A DNA stretch of 64,000 nucleotides. Source: Serratia entomophila (lineage in GTDB: Bacteria > Pseudomonadota > Gammaproteobacteria > Enterobacterales > Enterobacteriaceae). The notes under the pieces are model-generated. The model was not told the origin of the DNA. It saw only the letters and a list, made by a program, of their open reading frames with translations, and did no database searches. The translations under genes were made by a program, and so were the position numbers. This document shows, one piece after another, positions 18,877 to 26,779 of the stretch; positions within the stretch are counted from its first letter, which is position 1; every line of letters starts with the position of its first letter. The stretch spans positions 2,418,001 to 2,482,000 of the forward strand of contig NZ_CP082787.1 of assembly GCF_021462285.1 (NCBI RefSeq). The letters are read 5' to 3'.

Positions 18877-18908
18877 TATACTGATGAGATGCCCCGCAAG
18901 CGCGGGGC
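18877..18908 (+). promoter_or_regulatory. Promoter -10 and 5' hairpin of the DUF427 gene
   Basis: CTATACT (18876-18882) resembles a sigma-S-type -10 element. From 18891, near the expected transcript start, GCCCCGC pairs with GCGGGGC (18902-18908) around AAGC. The mRNA may therefore begin with a very stable 7-bp hairpin. Confidence 0.4.
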
Positions 18909-18927
18909 GCCATTTATGGAGGCGACG

Positions 18928-19323
18928 ATGTCAGAACTCATTTCGGCGTCCGGCAAACCGGTGAAAATCCCCGGCCCGGATCATCCCATTACTATTGCCC
19001 CTCATGCCGCACGCGTCGTCGTTCGCGTGGCCGGACAGACTATTGCCGATAGCCGCAATGCGCTGGCGCTGCAAGAGGCCAGCTACCCGGCGGTACTGTA
19101 TATTCCGCGCAGCGACGTGAACATGGCGTTGTTACAGAAAACCGATTACGCCACCTATTGTCCTTACAAGGGCGAATGCTGCTACTTTTCCATCCCGCTG
19201 GGCGGGCAGCGCGCGGTGAATGCCGTCTGGAGCTATGAAATACCTTATAACGCGGTGGTGGCAATCAAAGACCATCTGGCGTTTTACCCGGATCGGGTGG
19301 ACGAGATCCGCAGTGAAACTTAG
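18928..19323 (+). CDS. DUF427 domain protein
   Basis: A 131-residue protein made of one DUF427 domain. Characteristic segments are HAARVVVRVAGQTIADS, YPAVLYIPRSDV and YCPYKGECCYFSI followed by WSYEIPYNAV and HLAFYPDRVDEI. I use the ATG at 18928 because GGAGG lies 5 bases upstream; a longer frame to 18889 would start within the 5' hairpin. The family is widespread and small-beta-barrel-like with no established enzymatic role. Expression may be stationary-phase linked, judging from the -10 element. Confidence 0.82.
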   Translation: MSELISASGKPVKIPGPDHPITIAPHAARVVVRVAGQTIADSRNALALQEASYPAVLYIPRSDVNMALLQKTDYATYCPYKGECCYFSIPLGGQRAVNAVWSYEIPYNAVVAIKDHLAFYPDRVDEIRSET

Positions 19324-19341
19324 CCCCAGGCAGGCGCCAGG

Positions 19342-19370
19342 TTGACAATTTCGTTATCCCTACTCATTAT
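19342..19370 (+). promoter_or_regulatory. Sigma-70 promoter of the Rrf2 gene
   Basis: TTGACA (19342-19347) and CATTAT (19365-19370) are separated by 17 bp. The imperfect dyad TACTCATTATGGGTA overlaps the -10 and could be the autoregulatory site of the Rrf2 protein. Confidence 0.6.
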
Positions 19371-19440
19371 GGGTATTATTCGTCATTGATGTGTTTTGCT
19401 TATGTTTCCCACATAAGCCGGACTCTGAGCAGGTGCCAAA

Positions 19441-19911
19441 GTGTCTTCTTCTACCCGGTTTGCCGTTGCCATTCATATTCTGACCAATATCACGCTGTTC
19501 CGTGGCCAGACGGTGCGTTCTGAAGATATCGCGCGCAGCGTGAATACCAACCCGACGGTGGTGCGGCGGATCCTCGGGGTGCTGGCCGATGCGGGGTTGA
19601 CCTATTCACAGATGGGGCAAGGGGGCGGGGCGCTGTTGGCCAGGCCGGCCAGCGATATCACGCTGCTGGATGTGTACCATGCGGTAGAGGAACAGCCTTA
19701 CTTTATGCTGCATCGCGCCAGGCCCAACGACGCCTGCTACATCGGCCACGCCATCACCCCGGTGCTGGAAGAGGAGTTTGCCCGGGTTGGCCGGGCGCTG
19801 GAAAATAGCCTGGCGCTGACCAGCATCGCCGATATGGCGGCCAGGGTCGAGCTGTGCGCCGGCTATCCTTTCACCCCCTGTACGCCGGAATATCAACCGG
19901 ATACGCACTGA
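19441..19911 (+). CDS. Rrf2-family transcriptional regulator
   Basis: A 156-residue regulator with a GTG start. The N-terminal winged helix has the family pattern RFAVAIHILTNI and RSEDIARSVNTNPTVVRRILGVLADAGL, followed by GGGALLARPASDITLLDVYHAVEE. The cysteines present (NDACYIG, VELCAGYPFTPC) are not spaced like the 2Fe-2S ligands of IscR, so it is closer to the YwnA-type Rrf2 proteins. No obvious target gene is adjacent; acrZ is 185 bp downstream and has its own control region. Confidence 0.82.
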   Translation: MSSSTRFAVAIHILTNITLFRGQTVRSEDIARSVNTNPTVVRRILGVLADAGLTYSQMGQGGGALLARPASDITLLDVYHAVEEQPYFMLHRARPNDACYIGHAITPVLEEEFARVGRALENSLALTSIADMAARVELCAGYPFTPCTPEYQPDTH

Positions 19912-19959
19912 ATTCACGCTCAAATCATCCCGTTGACCAGAGCATTTTTTGCATTGCTT

Positions 19960-19984
19960 TAATGTAATTGTGTAAGTTACATTA
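19960..19984. promoter_or_regulatory. Perfect palindrome upstream of acrZ
   Basis: TAATGTAA (19960-19967) and TTACATTA (19977-19984) are perfect 8-bp arms separated by 9 bp. It lies 49 bp after the Rrf2 stop and just before the CRP-like site. It may be a repressor or activator site; I do not recognise the protein. Confidence 0.45.
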
Positions 19985-19991
19985 GCCCATC

Positions 19992-20013
19992 AAGTGTGAT
20001 GTAGCTCACGTTT
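19992..20013 (+). promoter_or_regulatory. CRP-binding site upstream of acrZ
   Basis: The 22-mer has the core TGTGA-TGTAGC-TCACG and matches 18 of 22 positions of the symmetrical CRP consensus. It is 84 bp upstream of the acrZ start, a distance suited to activation. Confidence 0.6.
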
Positions 20014-20096
20014 CGCAGTGATCCCCCACAACCATTGATGTGTTTGCCGGCGCTTTTTCGGCAACGGATTACTGTGCCTAAAAACCAGGAGACAAG

Positions 20097-20234
20097 ATGT
20101 TAGAGATGATTGAGAGTTTGGCGACCGTGGTGATCCTGGTGCCGGTGATGGTGGCCGTTTTGCTCGGCACCATTTACGGTCTGGGTGAAGTGTTTAACCT
20201 GTTTTCCGCCATCGGCAGAAAAAATAACGGCTGA
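20097..20234 (+). CDS. acrZ: AcrZ, small accessory protein of the AcrAB-TolC pump
   Basis: A 45-residue membrane protein starting [20 protein letters not shown] and ending [13 protein letters not shown]. It matches E. coli AcrZ (49 residues) in the kinked single helix with conserved proline (VPVM) and in the YGLGEVFN segment. AGGAG stands 6 bases before the ATG. AcrZ packs against AcrB in the inner membrane and changes its efficiency for some drugs. The acrAB genes are not in this window. The CRP-like site upstream hints at catabolite control. Confidence 0.9.
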   Translation: MLEMIESLATVVILVPVMVAVLLGTIYGLGEVFNLFSAIGRKNNG

Positions 20235-20244
20235 ATTTGAACGC

Positions 20245-20265
20245 CAGGGGGCGCAATGCCCCCTG
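20245..20265. terminator. Hairpin between acrZ and the ABC importer operon
   Basis: CAGGGGGC (20245-20252) pairs with GCCCCCTG (20258-20265) around a 5-base loop. It lies between converging genes. The T-run is weak on both sides, so termination efficiency is uncertain. Confidence 0.5.
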
Positions 20266-20273
20266 ACGCCTGT

Positions 20274-21035
20274 TTACAATACCGTCGCCAAGAAGTTGCG
20301 CGTCCTCTCATGCCCCGGCGCATCCAGCACCTGCTGTACGCTTCCCATTTCAACCACCTTTCCCTGATCCATAAAGATAATCTGGTCGGCCACTTCACGG
20401 GCGAAGCCGATTTCGTGCGTGACCACCACCATGGTAATGCCCGAATGCGCCAGGTCTTTCATCACCTGCAGCACTTCGCCAACCAGTTCAGGATCCAGGG
20501 CGGAGGTCGGCTCATCAAACAGCAACACCTGCGGATTCATCGCCAGCGCGCGGGCGATGGCGACGCGTTGCTGCTGGCCGCCGGACAGTTCACGCGGCCA
20601 GGCGTTGATGCGATGCTCCAACCCGACGCGGGCCAGCAGCTGCTTCGCCCGTTCCTGCACCTCGGCTTTTTTTTCCTTTTTCACTCGCTGTGGCGCATCG
20701 CTGACGTTTTGCAGCACGGTGCGGTGCGGAAACAGGTTGAACTGCTGAAACACCATGCCGATGCTTTTACGCTGCTCGGCCACCTCGGCTTCTTTCAGCT
20801 CGTACAAATGCCGGCCTTTTTGGCGATAGCCGATCAGCTGCTCGCCAACGCGGATGGTGCCGCCGTCCAGCTTTTCCAGGTGGTTGATGCAGCGCAGCAG
20901 GGTGGATTTGCCGGAGCCGGAAGGGCCGAGGATCACCGTCACCGATCCGGCCGGAATGGTCAGGCTGATGTTTTTCAACACTTCGGTGCCGGAAAAGGAT
21001 TTCCGCACCCGATGGATGTGGATCGATGCGCTCAT
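20274..21035 (-). CDS. Polar amino acid ABC transporter ATPase (YxeO-like)
   Basis: A 253-residue ATPase of the polar amino acid importer group (GlnQ/HisP type). It has Walker [10 protein letters not shown] (about 38-46), Q-loop [10 protein letters not shown], signature LSGGQQQR, Walker [14 protein letters not shown] and switch histidine in VVTHE. It is the last gene of a five-gene minus-strand operon, and its start overlaps the permease stop (ATGA). It energises uptake of the compound bound by the protein encoded at 21934-22848. Confidence 0.9.
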   Translation of the reverse strand: MSASIHIHRVRKSFSGTEVLKNISLTIPAGSVTVILGPSGSGKSTLLRCINHLEKLDGGTIRVGEQLIGYRQKGRHLYELKEAEVAEQRKSIGMVFQQFNLFPHRTVLQNVSDAPQRVKKEKKAEVQERAKQLLARVGLEHRINAWPRELSGGQQQRVAIARALAMNPQVLLFDEPTSALDPELVGEVLQVMKDLAHSGITMVVVTHEIGFAREVADQIIFMDQGKVVEMGSVQQVLDAPGHERTRNFLATVL

Positions 21036-21937
21036 TGTTCACCTCCCTGGGGCGCTTTGCGGCTGCGGAAGAACCCGCTGCTGCGCGTTGCCTGCGTGCC
21101 GCGGCCAAAATAGCGCTCCACGTAGTATTGGCCAATCGACAGAATCGAGGTCATGGCCAGATACCACAGGGTGGCGACCAGCAGCAGCGGGATGACCTCG
21201 TAGGTGCGTTGGTAAATGATCTGCGCCGAATACAGCACGTCCTGCAGGGCGATCACCGACACCACCGCGGTGGTTTTCAGCTGCCCGATCACCTCATTGC
21301 CCGCCGGCGGCAGAATGGTGCGCATCGCCTGCGGCAATACCACGCGCCACAGAATTTGCCCGCGGCGATAGCCCAGCGCTTTGGCGGCCTCCAGCTGGCC
21401 GCTGCCGACGCTTTGGATGCCGGCGCGCACGATCTCCGCCGCATAGGCCGACTGATGCATCACCAGGGCGATCACCGCCGCGCTGAAGGTGCTGATAATG
21501 GTATTGGTCGGCGCGCTGGCGACCTCGCCCAGAAACGGGAGCCACAGGCTGATGCGCGGATAAAGCGCGGCGATGTTGTACCACAGGAACAGCTGCACCA
21601 GCATCGGCACCGCGCGGAAGAACCAGGTGTAGAACCAGCTTACCGCCACCAATACCGGATTGGCCGACAGGCGCATCAGCGCCAGCAGCACGCCGCCGGC
21701 GAAGCCGAACACCACCGAGATCGCCGTCAGCTTCAGCGTCATGAGCACGCCGCTGAGGATGGAGGCCTCGGTGAGGTTTTCCGCCACTACCGACCATTCA
21801 AAGCGCGGGTTGTGCAGCATGGAATTGACGATAACGCCGACGATCAGCAGCACAACCAGGGCGCTGAACCAGCGCCCGTAGTGCCGGTGGCCGACGATGC
21901 TCAGGTCCGCGTCGTCGACGGGGTGTTGCCCACTCAT
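21032..21937 (-). CDS. Polar amino acid ABC transporter permease (YxeN-like)
   Basis: A 301-residue permease of the HisM/GlnP type. A cytoplasmic N-terminus of about 20 residues precedes the first helix. The EAA loop is in [29 protein letters not shown], the hallmark of this family. ATGA overlaps link it to genes on both sides, so a single polycistronic mRNA is likely. With a single permease gene, the pore is probably a homodimer. Confidence 0.9.
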   Translation of the reverse strand: MSGQHPVDDADLSIVGHRHYGRWFSALVVLLIVGVIVNSMLHNPRFEWSVVAENLTEASILSGVLMTLKLTAISVVFGFAGGVLLALMRLSANPVLVAVSWFYTWFFRAVPMLVQLFLWYNIAALYPRISLWLPFLGEVASAPTNTIISTFSAAVIALVMHQSAYAAEIVRAGIQSVGSGQLEAAKALGYRRGQILWRVVLPQAMRTILPPAGNEVIGQLKTTAVVSVIALQDVLYSAQIIYQRTYEVIPLLLVATLWYLAMTSILSIGQYYVERYFGRGTQATRSSGFFRSRKAPQGGEQ

Positions 21938-22848
21938 TTTGCGATCTCTTCATTGACGCCGGCGGTTTTCACCGCACCAAAACCGATATCCCAGCCGTCG
22001 AGGATTTTCTGGTAGCTGCCGTCGGCGATCAGCGAGTTCAGCGCCGCCTGCACCGGTTTCACCAGTTCGGAGCCTTTCGGCAGGGCGATGGCCACCGTGG
22101 TGCCGTCGATGTTGATATCACCGGCCAGCGCCAGCGGCTTGACGTGGGTGGCCTGATAACGCAGCCCTTCATAGGGGCCGAAGAACATCGGCACGCGGCC
22201 GCTGATCACCGCCTGCACCCCGGCCGGGCGATCCGGGAAGATCGGTATGGTGATGGCCGGCTTGCCGGCGGCGACGCATTGATCGCTGGCCTGCTGCAGA
22301 CGGGTGATCTGCGAGGTGCCTGCGCCGGCGCCGACGGTCTGGCCGCACAGCTGGGCCAGTTCGGTGTAAGGGCCCAGCGCCGCGTCTTTGCGGGCGATCA
22401 GCGCCAGCTTGGAGGCGTTGTAATAGCCGACGAAGTCCACCTGCTGGAAGCGTTTTTTGTTGGCGTCAATGTTGGCCAACGCGACGTCGTAACGGCCGGA
22501 CTTCAGGCCGGGGATGATGTTGTCGAAACCGCCGGTGTCCTTCCAGTGGATAGCCACGCCCAGGCGATCGGCGATCGCGCTCATCACGTCGATTTCACGC
22601 CCGGCGAGCGTTTTGTTGTCCGCCTGGTAAAAGGTGGTCGGCGGGGTGTTCGGGTTGGTGCCGGCGACGATGTAGCCGGCCTTTTTGATCGCTTCAGGCA
22701 GGCTGTCGTGCAACGCCGGATCGGCGCTGGCTTTCACCGCCGCCTTGAAGGGGACATCGCCTTCAGCGGCATGGCCGGCGGCCAACGGCGCCAGAGTGGA
22801 CGAAGCCAACAGCAGGGACAATACGGTGCGTTTGAATGTGCTTTTCAT
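21934..22848 (-). CDS. Polar amino acid ABC transporter binding protein (YxeM-like)
   Basis: A family-3 periplasmic binding protein of 304 residues with a signal peptide (MKSTFKRTVLSLLLASSTLA, cleavage near GHA-AEG). Mature motifs include GREIDVMSAIADRLGV and SGRYDVALANIDANKKRFQQVDFVGYY, typical of amino acid receptors. GGGGAG lies 6 bases before the second of two adjacent ATGs, so I chose 22848 rather than 22851. Its gene follows the flavin monooxygenase by 18 bp. A sulfur-containing amino acid derivative is the likely ligand if the yxe parallel holds. Confidence 0.88.
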   Translation of the reverse strand: MKSTFKRTVLSLLLASSTLAPLAAGHAAEGDVPFKAAVKASADPALHDSLPEAIKKAGYIVAGTNPNTPPTTFYQADNKTLAGREIDVMSAIADRLGVAIHWKDTGGFDNIIPGLKSGRYDVALANIDANKKRFQQVDFVGYYNASKLALIARKDAALGPYTELAQLCGQTVGAGAGTSQITRLQQASDQCVAAGKPAITIPIFPDRPAGVQAVISGRVPMFFGPYEGLRYQATHVKPLALAGDINIDGTTVAIALPKGSELVKPVQAALNSLIADGSYQKILDGWDIGFGAVKTAGVNEEIAK

Positions 22849-22866
22849 CATGATCTCCCCTGCGGA

Positions 22867-24204
22867 TTAAGCCGATTGTACGTTAGCGAAGTTGATTGCC
22901 GGTTCCGGCAGGCCCAGGTTTTCACGCAGGGTTGAATGCTGATACTCCTCACGGAACAGGCCACGGCGGCGCAGCTCCGGGATCACCAGCTCGACGAACA
23001 GCGCCAGCTGGTTAGGCAACACCGCCGGCATGATGTTGAAGCCGTCTGCGCCTCGCTGTTCCAGCCACAGCTGGAAGTCGTCGGCGATCTCTTCGGCGGT
23101 GCCCACCACCACGCGGTGGCCGCGCGAACCCGCCGCGACGGCCGCCAGTTCGCGCAGCGTCAGGTTTTCCCGCGCCGCCAGATCGGTCAGCAGCTTCACG
23201 CGGCTTTGGCCGCCTTCAGTGGCGCCCACGTCCGGTACCGGGCCGTCCAGCGGGTAATCGCTCAAATCGAAGCCAAAGCGCGCCGACAGCTGCTCGATGC
23301 CGTTATCGATATCCACCAGCTGATTCAGCTGATACCAGGTTTCCTGCGCTTCTTCTTTGGTACGGCCGACAATCGGCATCACGCCCGGCAGGATCAGCAG
23401 GTGGTCCGGGTTGCGGCCGGCGTCGGCCACGTATTTTTTCTGGCTGCGGTAGAAGGCCTGGCCTTCTTCCAGGCTGGCGGCGGCGGTGAACACCACTTCG
23501 GCGGTTTCCGCCGCCAGCTGTTGGCCGGCAGGGGAAGAGCCGGCCTCAATGATCACCGGCCGCCCCTGCGGCGAGCGGGAAATGTTCAGCGGGCCCTGCA
23601 CCGAGAAATGCTTGCCCTTATGGTTGGCGGCGTGGATTTTCTCGTCGATGGCGTATACGCCGTTTTGCTTGTCGCGCACGATGGCGTCTTTTTCCCAGCC
23701 GTCCCACAGTTTGTAGCTGGCCTCGAGGAATTCCCGCGCCACTTCATAGCGTTCGGCGTGCGAAGGCAGATCGTCACGGCTGAAGTTGCGCGCCGCATCG
23801 CTGGAGAAAGAGGTCACCACGTTCCAGGCGGCACGGCCGTGGCTGATATGGTCGATGGAGGCCATGGCGCGCGCCAGGTGGAAGGGTTGATCGAAAGTGG
23901 TGGAGGCGGTCGCCGCCAGCCCGATATGGCGGGTGTTGACCGCCAGCGCTGCCAGCAGCGTCAGCGGCTCCAGGCGTGACATCGTCGAGGGCAGGCGGTG
24001 CACGCTGGTCGCCAGCGCGTCGCCGACGAAGAACATATCGAAGGTGCCTTCTTCGGCTTTTTTTGCTATCCAGGTGAACCAGTCGATATCGGTCGGTGAA
24101 CCGCTGGCGCCCTCTGCGCGCCACCCCCCGACGTGGTGCCCCAGCGCCTGAACGAACAGGCCGAGACGAAGTTGGCGCGATGGTGTTGAAGGTGAAGTAC
24201 TCAT
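22867..24204 (-). CDS. FMN-dependent monooxygenase, NtaA/SnaA/DszA family (YxeK-like)
   Basis: A 445-residue luciferase-like flavin monooxygenase. Family features are FVQALGHHVGGWR near the N-terminus, FDMFFVGDALATS, RAAWNVVTSFSSDAARNFS and the GSSPAGQQLAAETAEVVFTAA flavin region. AGGAAT precedes the ATG. Such enzymes use FMNH2 and oxygen to cleave C-S or C-N bonds. Next to a YxeMNO-like importer and an MmgE/PrpD protein, the closest functional model is B. subtilis YxeK, which opens N-acetyl-S-(2-succino)cysteine. A reductase partner is not encoded in the operon. Confidence 0.87.
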   Translation of the reverse strand: MSTSPSTPSRQLRLGLFVQALGHHVGGWRAEGASGSPTDIDWFTWIAKKAEEGTFDMFFVGDALATSVHRLPSTMSRLEPLTLLAALAVNTRHIGLAATASTTFDQPFHLARAMASIDHISHGRAAWNVVTSFSSDAARNFSRDDLPSHAERYEVAREFLEASYKLWDGWEKDAIVRDKQNGVYAIDEKIHAANHKGKHFSVQGPLNISRSPQGRPVIIEAGSSPAGQQLAAETAEVVFTAAASLEEGQAFYRSQKKYVADAGRNPDHLLILPGVMPIVGRTKEEAQETWYQLNQLVDIDNGIEQLSARFGFDLSDYPLDGPVPDVGATEGGQSRVKLLTDLAARENLTLRELAAVAAGSRGHRVVVGTAEEIADDFQLWLEQRGADGFNIMPAVLPNQLALFVELVIPELRRRGLFREEYQHSTLRENLGLPEPAINFANVQSA

Positions 24205-24223
24205 AATTATTCCTATTTTATTA

Positions 24224-25528
24224 TTAATTTAACAATGCAATCAGTCGCGGCAGCGCGCCAGGGGACCTCAGGGCGCAGTCGCGGATAACGCTTTCGCCGT
24301 CGAGGCCCGGCAGCAGCTGCAGAATGGCGCGCAGCTTGGCGTCGAGGTCGGTCGGCCGGGCGGCGGTTTGCTTTCTTGTGACCATGTCACTTAGTTGCCG
24401 CCCATCCTGCAGCGTCAGGGTCAGGCGGTGAAAGCGCAACTCCGGATCGAGCGCGTCCGGCGGAGCGGTGGGATCGGCATGGCGCTCAACTTTCGCCGCC
24501 AGGGCGGCGATAGCCGCATCAACCGGCTGTTCGCCGTAGTGCGTCAGAGGGACCTCACCGTTGTACAGCGCGTCGGCGATGACGTATTCGAGGCTAAAGC
24601 GCGCTTCCACGCCGGTGGTCGGCCGGCGAATGTAGGGTGCGGTATCGGCGCCGGGCGGGAAACCGACCTCAACCCGTGCGATCTCCTCCAGGGCGTCTCC
24701 TTGCTCCAGCAGCCGCGCGCGCAGGGCGAACGCCGCCTCGGCCGCGCTGTGGGTGCCGCCGCAGGTCGGGTAGCGCTTGAACTCCAGCCCCGGCTGCAGG
24801 ATGCGCCAGGGCGCGCCCCAGCCGGCGGTCAGGCGTTGCGGTTGTTGCAGGCCGTCGCCGTGGGAACTCAGCAGGTTGTCCAGCACGCCCTCCGGCTGGC
24901 CGATGAAACCGGCCTGAGCCAGCAGGGCGGCGTTGACCGCGCTGCGTGCCGCCAGCCCGGCGTGCAGCGGTTTGGCCGCCGAACCGAACTGGCTGCGCAG
25001 GCCCGCCGCCTGGGTGGCGGCCAGGCCCAACGCAATCTGCGTTTGCCGCTGGCCAAGCTGCAGATAACGCGCCACGGCGGCGCAGGCGGCGACCGCGCCC
25101 AGGGTGGCGGTGCTGTGAAAACCCAGCGCGTAATGCTGCGTGCCGGCGGCTAATCCCAGACGGCCCACGGCCTCTACGCCGATGACATAGGCGGCCAACA
25201 GCTCAGTGACATTGTCACCATCACCGTACAGCGCCAACAGCGCGGAGAGCACCACGGTGCTCGGATGGCCGCGCAGCGCGGGATGATAATCATCGAAGTC
25301 CAACGAGTGGCTGACATAGCCATAGCGCAGTGCGCGGTTCTCGCTGCCGTTTGGCGGAAACACCTTGCCGATCGCCGCCAGGCCGGCATCGCTCAATGCC
25401 CCGCGGGCAATCGGCAGTGCGCAGGCGAAGTAGTCTTTCACGCCGCGCCGGGCGGCTGACAGGGCGGTTTCATCCGGCCGGCTGTTCAATATCTGATGAG
25501 CGAATTGGGCGGTTATCGACAATGACAA
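24224..25528 (-). CDS. MmgE/PrpD family protein (YxeQ-like)
   Basis: A 434-residue member of the MmgE/PrpD family, which includes 2-methylcitrate dehydratase, itaconate-related decarboxylases and YxeQ of unknown role. Typical segments are SLDFDDYHPALRGHPSTVVLSALLAL and GFHSTATLGAVAACAAVARYLQL, with KRYPTCGGTHSAAEA. It is the first gene of the operon. There is no ATG between the upstream stop (25556) and the conserved domain; initiation must use TTG at 25528 or 25522, both with weak ribosome sites, so expression may be low. Confidence 0.82.
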   Translation of the reverse strand: MSLSITAQFAHQILNSRPDETALSAARRGVKDYFACALPIARGALSDAGLAAIGKVFPPNGSENRALRYGYVSHSLDFDDYHPALRGHPSTVVLSALLALYGDGDNVTELLAAYVIGVEAVGRLGLAAGTQHYALGFHSTATLGAVAACAAVARYLQLGQRQTQIALGLAATQAAGLRSQFGSAAKPLHAGLAARSAVNAALLAQAGFIGQPEGVLDNLLSSHGDGLQQPQRLTAGWGAPWRILQPGLEFKRYPTCGGTHSAAEAAFALRARLLEQGDALEEIARVEVGFPPGADTAPYIRRPTTGVEARFSLEYVIADALYNGEVPLTHYGEQPVDAAIAALAAKVERHADPTAPPDALDPELRFHRLTLTLQDGRQLSDMVTRKQTAARPTDLDAKLRAILQLLPGLDGESVIRDCALRSPGALPRLIALLN

Positions 25529-25674
25529 GGGGTTAAAACCTGAATTTATATGAGGTTATGCACGGGGTGCGGGTAGAAAGGCATTGTGTGGCGATTTTCT
25601 TTGCCCCGAAAGAACGAACGGGACTTTGATATTACTTAATGGAATATAGGGGCATGAACCCCTGGATGAATGTG

Positions 25675-25700
25675 AAGCGCAGGCGCTGCGGCCTGCGCTT
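25675..25700. other. Strong hairpin after the alpha/beta hydrolase gene
   Basis: AAGCGCAGGC (25675-25684) pairs perfectly with GCCTGCGCTT around 6 bases. It follows the hydrolase stop on the minus strand but has no T-run on either side, so it may only slow or stabilise the transcript end. A smaller repeat, AGGGG/CCCCT, lies 25 bp further left. Confidence 0.45.
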
Positions 25701-25760
25701 TAGCTGATTTTGCGCAAAGCAAAGCTGAAATTGCTCTATGGCAAGGTTATCGCTTCGCTG

Positions 25761-26636
25761 TTATTTCCTGGTTGAATCGATCATCGCCATAACCTGTTTG
25801 AACATCGCGCTGTCGGGATTGGCCAGCTCATTCACCAGGGTGAAATGGTTGCTGTGGCTGTCGTTCAACAGCTGCACGTTCAAGCCCCGTTCGACGCAGG
25901 CGGCGTAATAGGCCTGGGTTTGATTTTTGAAGCCCTGGGTCTCTTTCGCGCCGACGTCGAGCAGGATCTGCGGCGCATGTCGCTTTTGCGGCAGCATAAA
26001 CAGCGGGCTGAGGCTCTGCGCCTGTTCGGGCGTCAGGTGCAGCCAGCCGTTGATATAGGTATCGCACAGCGGGCGCAGGTCATACAGGCCGCTGAGCGCC
26101 AGCGCGCCTTTAATCACGTTGGCCGGCAGCTGGTAACGCTGCTGCCAGTCGTCGGCGATCAGCATGCCGCTCAGGTGGCCGCCGGCCGAACTGCCGCTGA
26201 CGTAAATGCGTTCAGGGTCGATGCCATACTGAGCGCCGTGGTGATACAGCCAGGCGATGGCGCTGCGCACCTCTCGCACGATCTCTGCCAGCGTGGCCTC
26301 TGGCGCCAGGGTGTATTCCAGGGTGGCGACCGCGACGCCGCGGCGGGCGAAGGCGGCGGCCATCGAGCAGGCTTCCTCCTTGCGCTGTGAGTGCCAGTAT
26401 CCGCCGTGGATAAACACCAGCAGCGGCGCCGGTTGGCCGATGGCCGGGAACAGATCGAGGCGCTCGGCGGCCCCCATGCCGTAATGCAGATCGTAAATCC
26501 CCGGCGTTTGCTCCTTGGCCTGTTGTGCCAGCGTTGCGTATTCCGTCATGCAGGCGTCAAAGTCTTCCACCGAGGCGCGGGCGTTGTACTGCACAGCTCT
26601 GGTGGCTGCGTTATCGAACATCAGATCGATTTTCAT
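25761..26636 (-). CDS. Alpha/beta hydrolase, kynurenine-formamidase-like esterase
   Basis: A 291-residue alpha/beta hydrolase of the hormone-sensitive-lipase/kynurenine formamidase group. The oxyanion motif HGGYW lies at about 75-79 and the nucleophile elbow GSSAGGH at about 147-153. The Asp and His are probably in LLDVGAKET and DSHSNHF. An N-terminal cap segment precedes the core. It diverges from the DeoR-type gene, with 143 bp between them. Substrate unknown; short-chain or formyl ester/amide hydrolysis is plausible. Confidence 0.82.
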   Translation of the reverse strand: MKIDLMFDNAATRAVQYNARASVEDFDACMTEYATLAQQAKEQTPGIYDLHYGMGAAERLDLFPAIGQPAPLLVFIHGGYWHSQRKEEACSMAAAFARRGVAVATLEYTLAPEATLAEIVREVRSAIAWLYHHGAQYGIDPERIYVSGSSAGGHLSGMLIADDWQQRYQLPANVIKGALALSGLYDLRPLCDTYINGWLHLTPEQAQSLSPLFMLPQKRHAPQILLDVGAKETQGFKNQTQAYYAACVERGLNVQLLNDSHSNHFTLVNELANPDSAMFKQVMAMIDSTRK

Positions 26637-26720
26637 AACATCTCCTTGTTGGTGTCGAAGGCATTATCTTCCCGGGGTGAATTCTCTACTTGATGTTAAA
26701 TGCGATGCGTCGGTGCGTTC

Positions 26721-26746
26721 TTTTTTGCTGTTTTTTGCTGTATATT
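26721..26746 (+). promoter_or_regulatory. Tandem 10-bp repeat and -10 element before deoR-type gene
   Basis: TTTTTTGCTG occurs twice in direct tandem (26721-26740), followed at once by TATATT (26741-26746), a good -10 hexamer 34 bp before the start codon. The repeats replace a standard -35 and are placed where the DeoR-type regulator or an activator could bind. Confidence 0.5.
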
Positions 26747-26779
26747 GCATTTTTTAGCGTCTTACTGCGGATTGAAAGC

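Larger units (their letters stand above)
18592..18927. other. Divergent regulatory region of osmB and the DUF427 gene
   Basis: The 336 bp contain no convincing gene. Visible elements are an Rcs-box-like site (18718-18731), a -10 candidate TATACT preceded by C (18877-18882, sigma-S flavour) and a GC hairpin at 18891-18908 close to the expected transcript start of the DUF427 gene. Confidence 0.5.

Noticed and set aside
25675-25700. Rho-independent terminator after the alpha/beta hydrolase
   Set aside because: The stem is strong but there is no T-run in either direction, so it is listed only as a hairpin.
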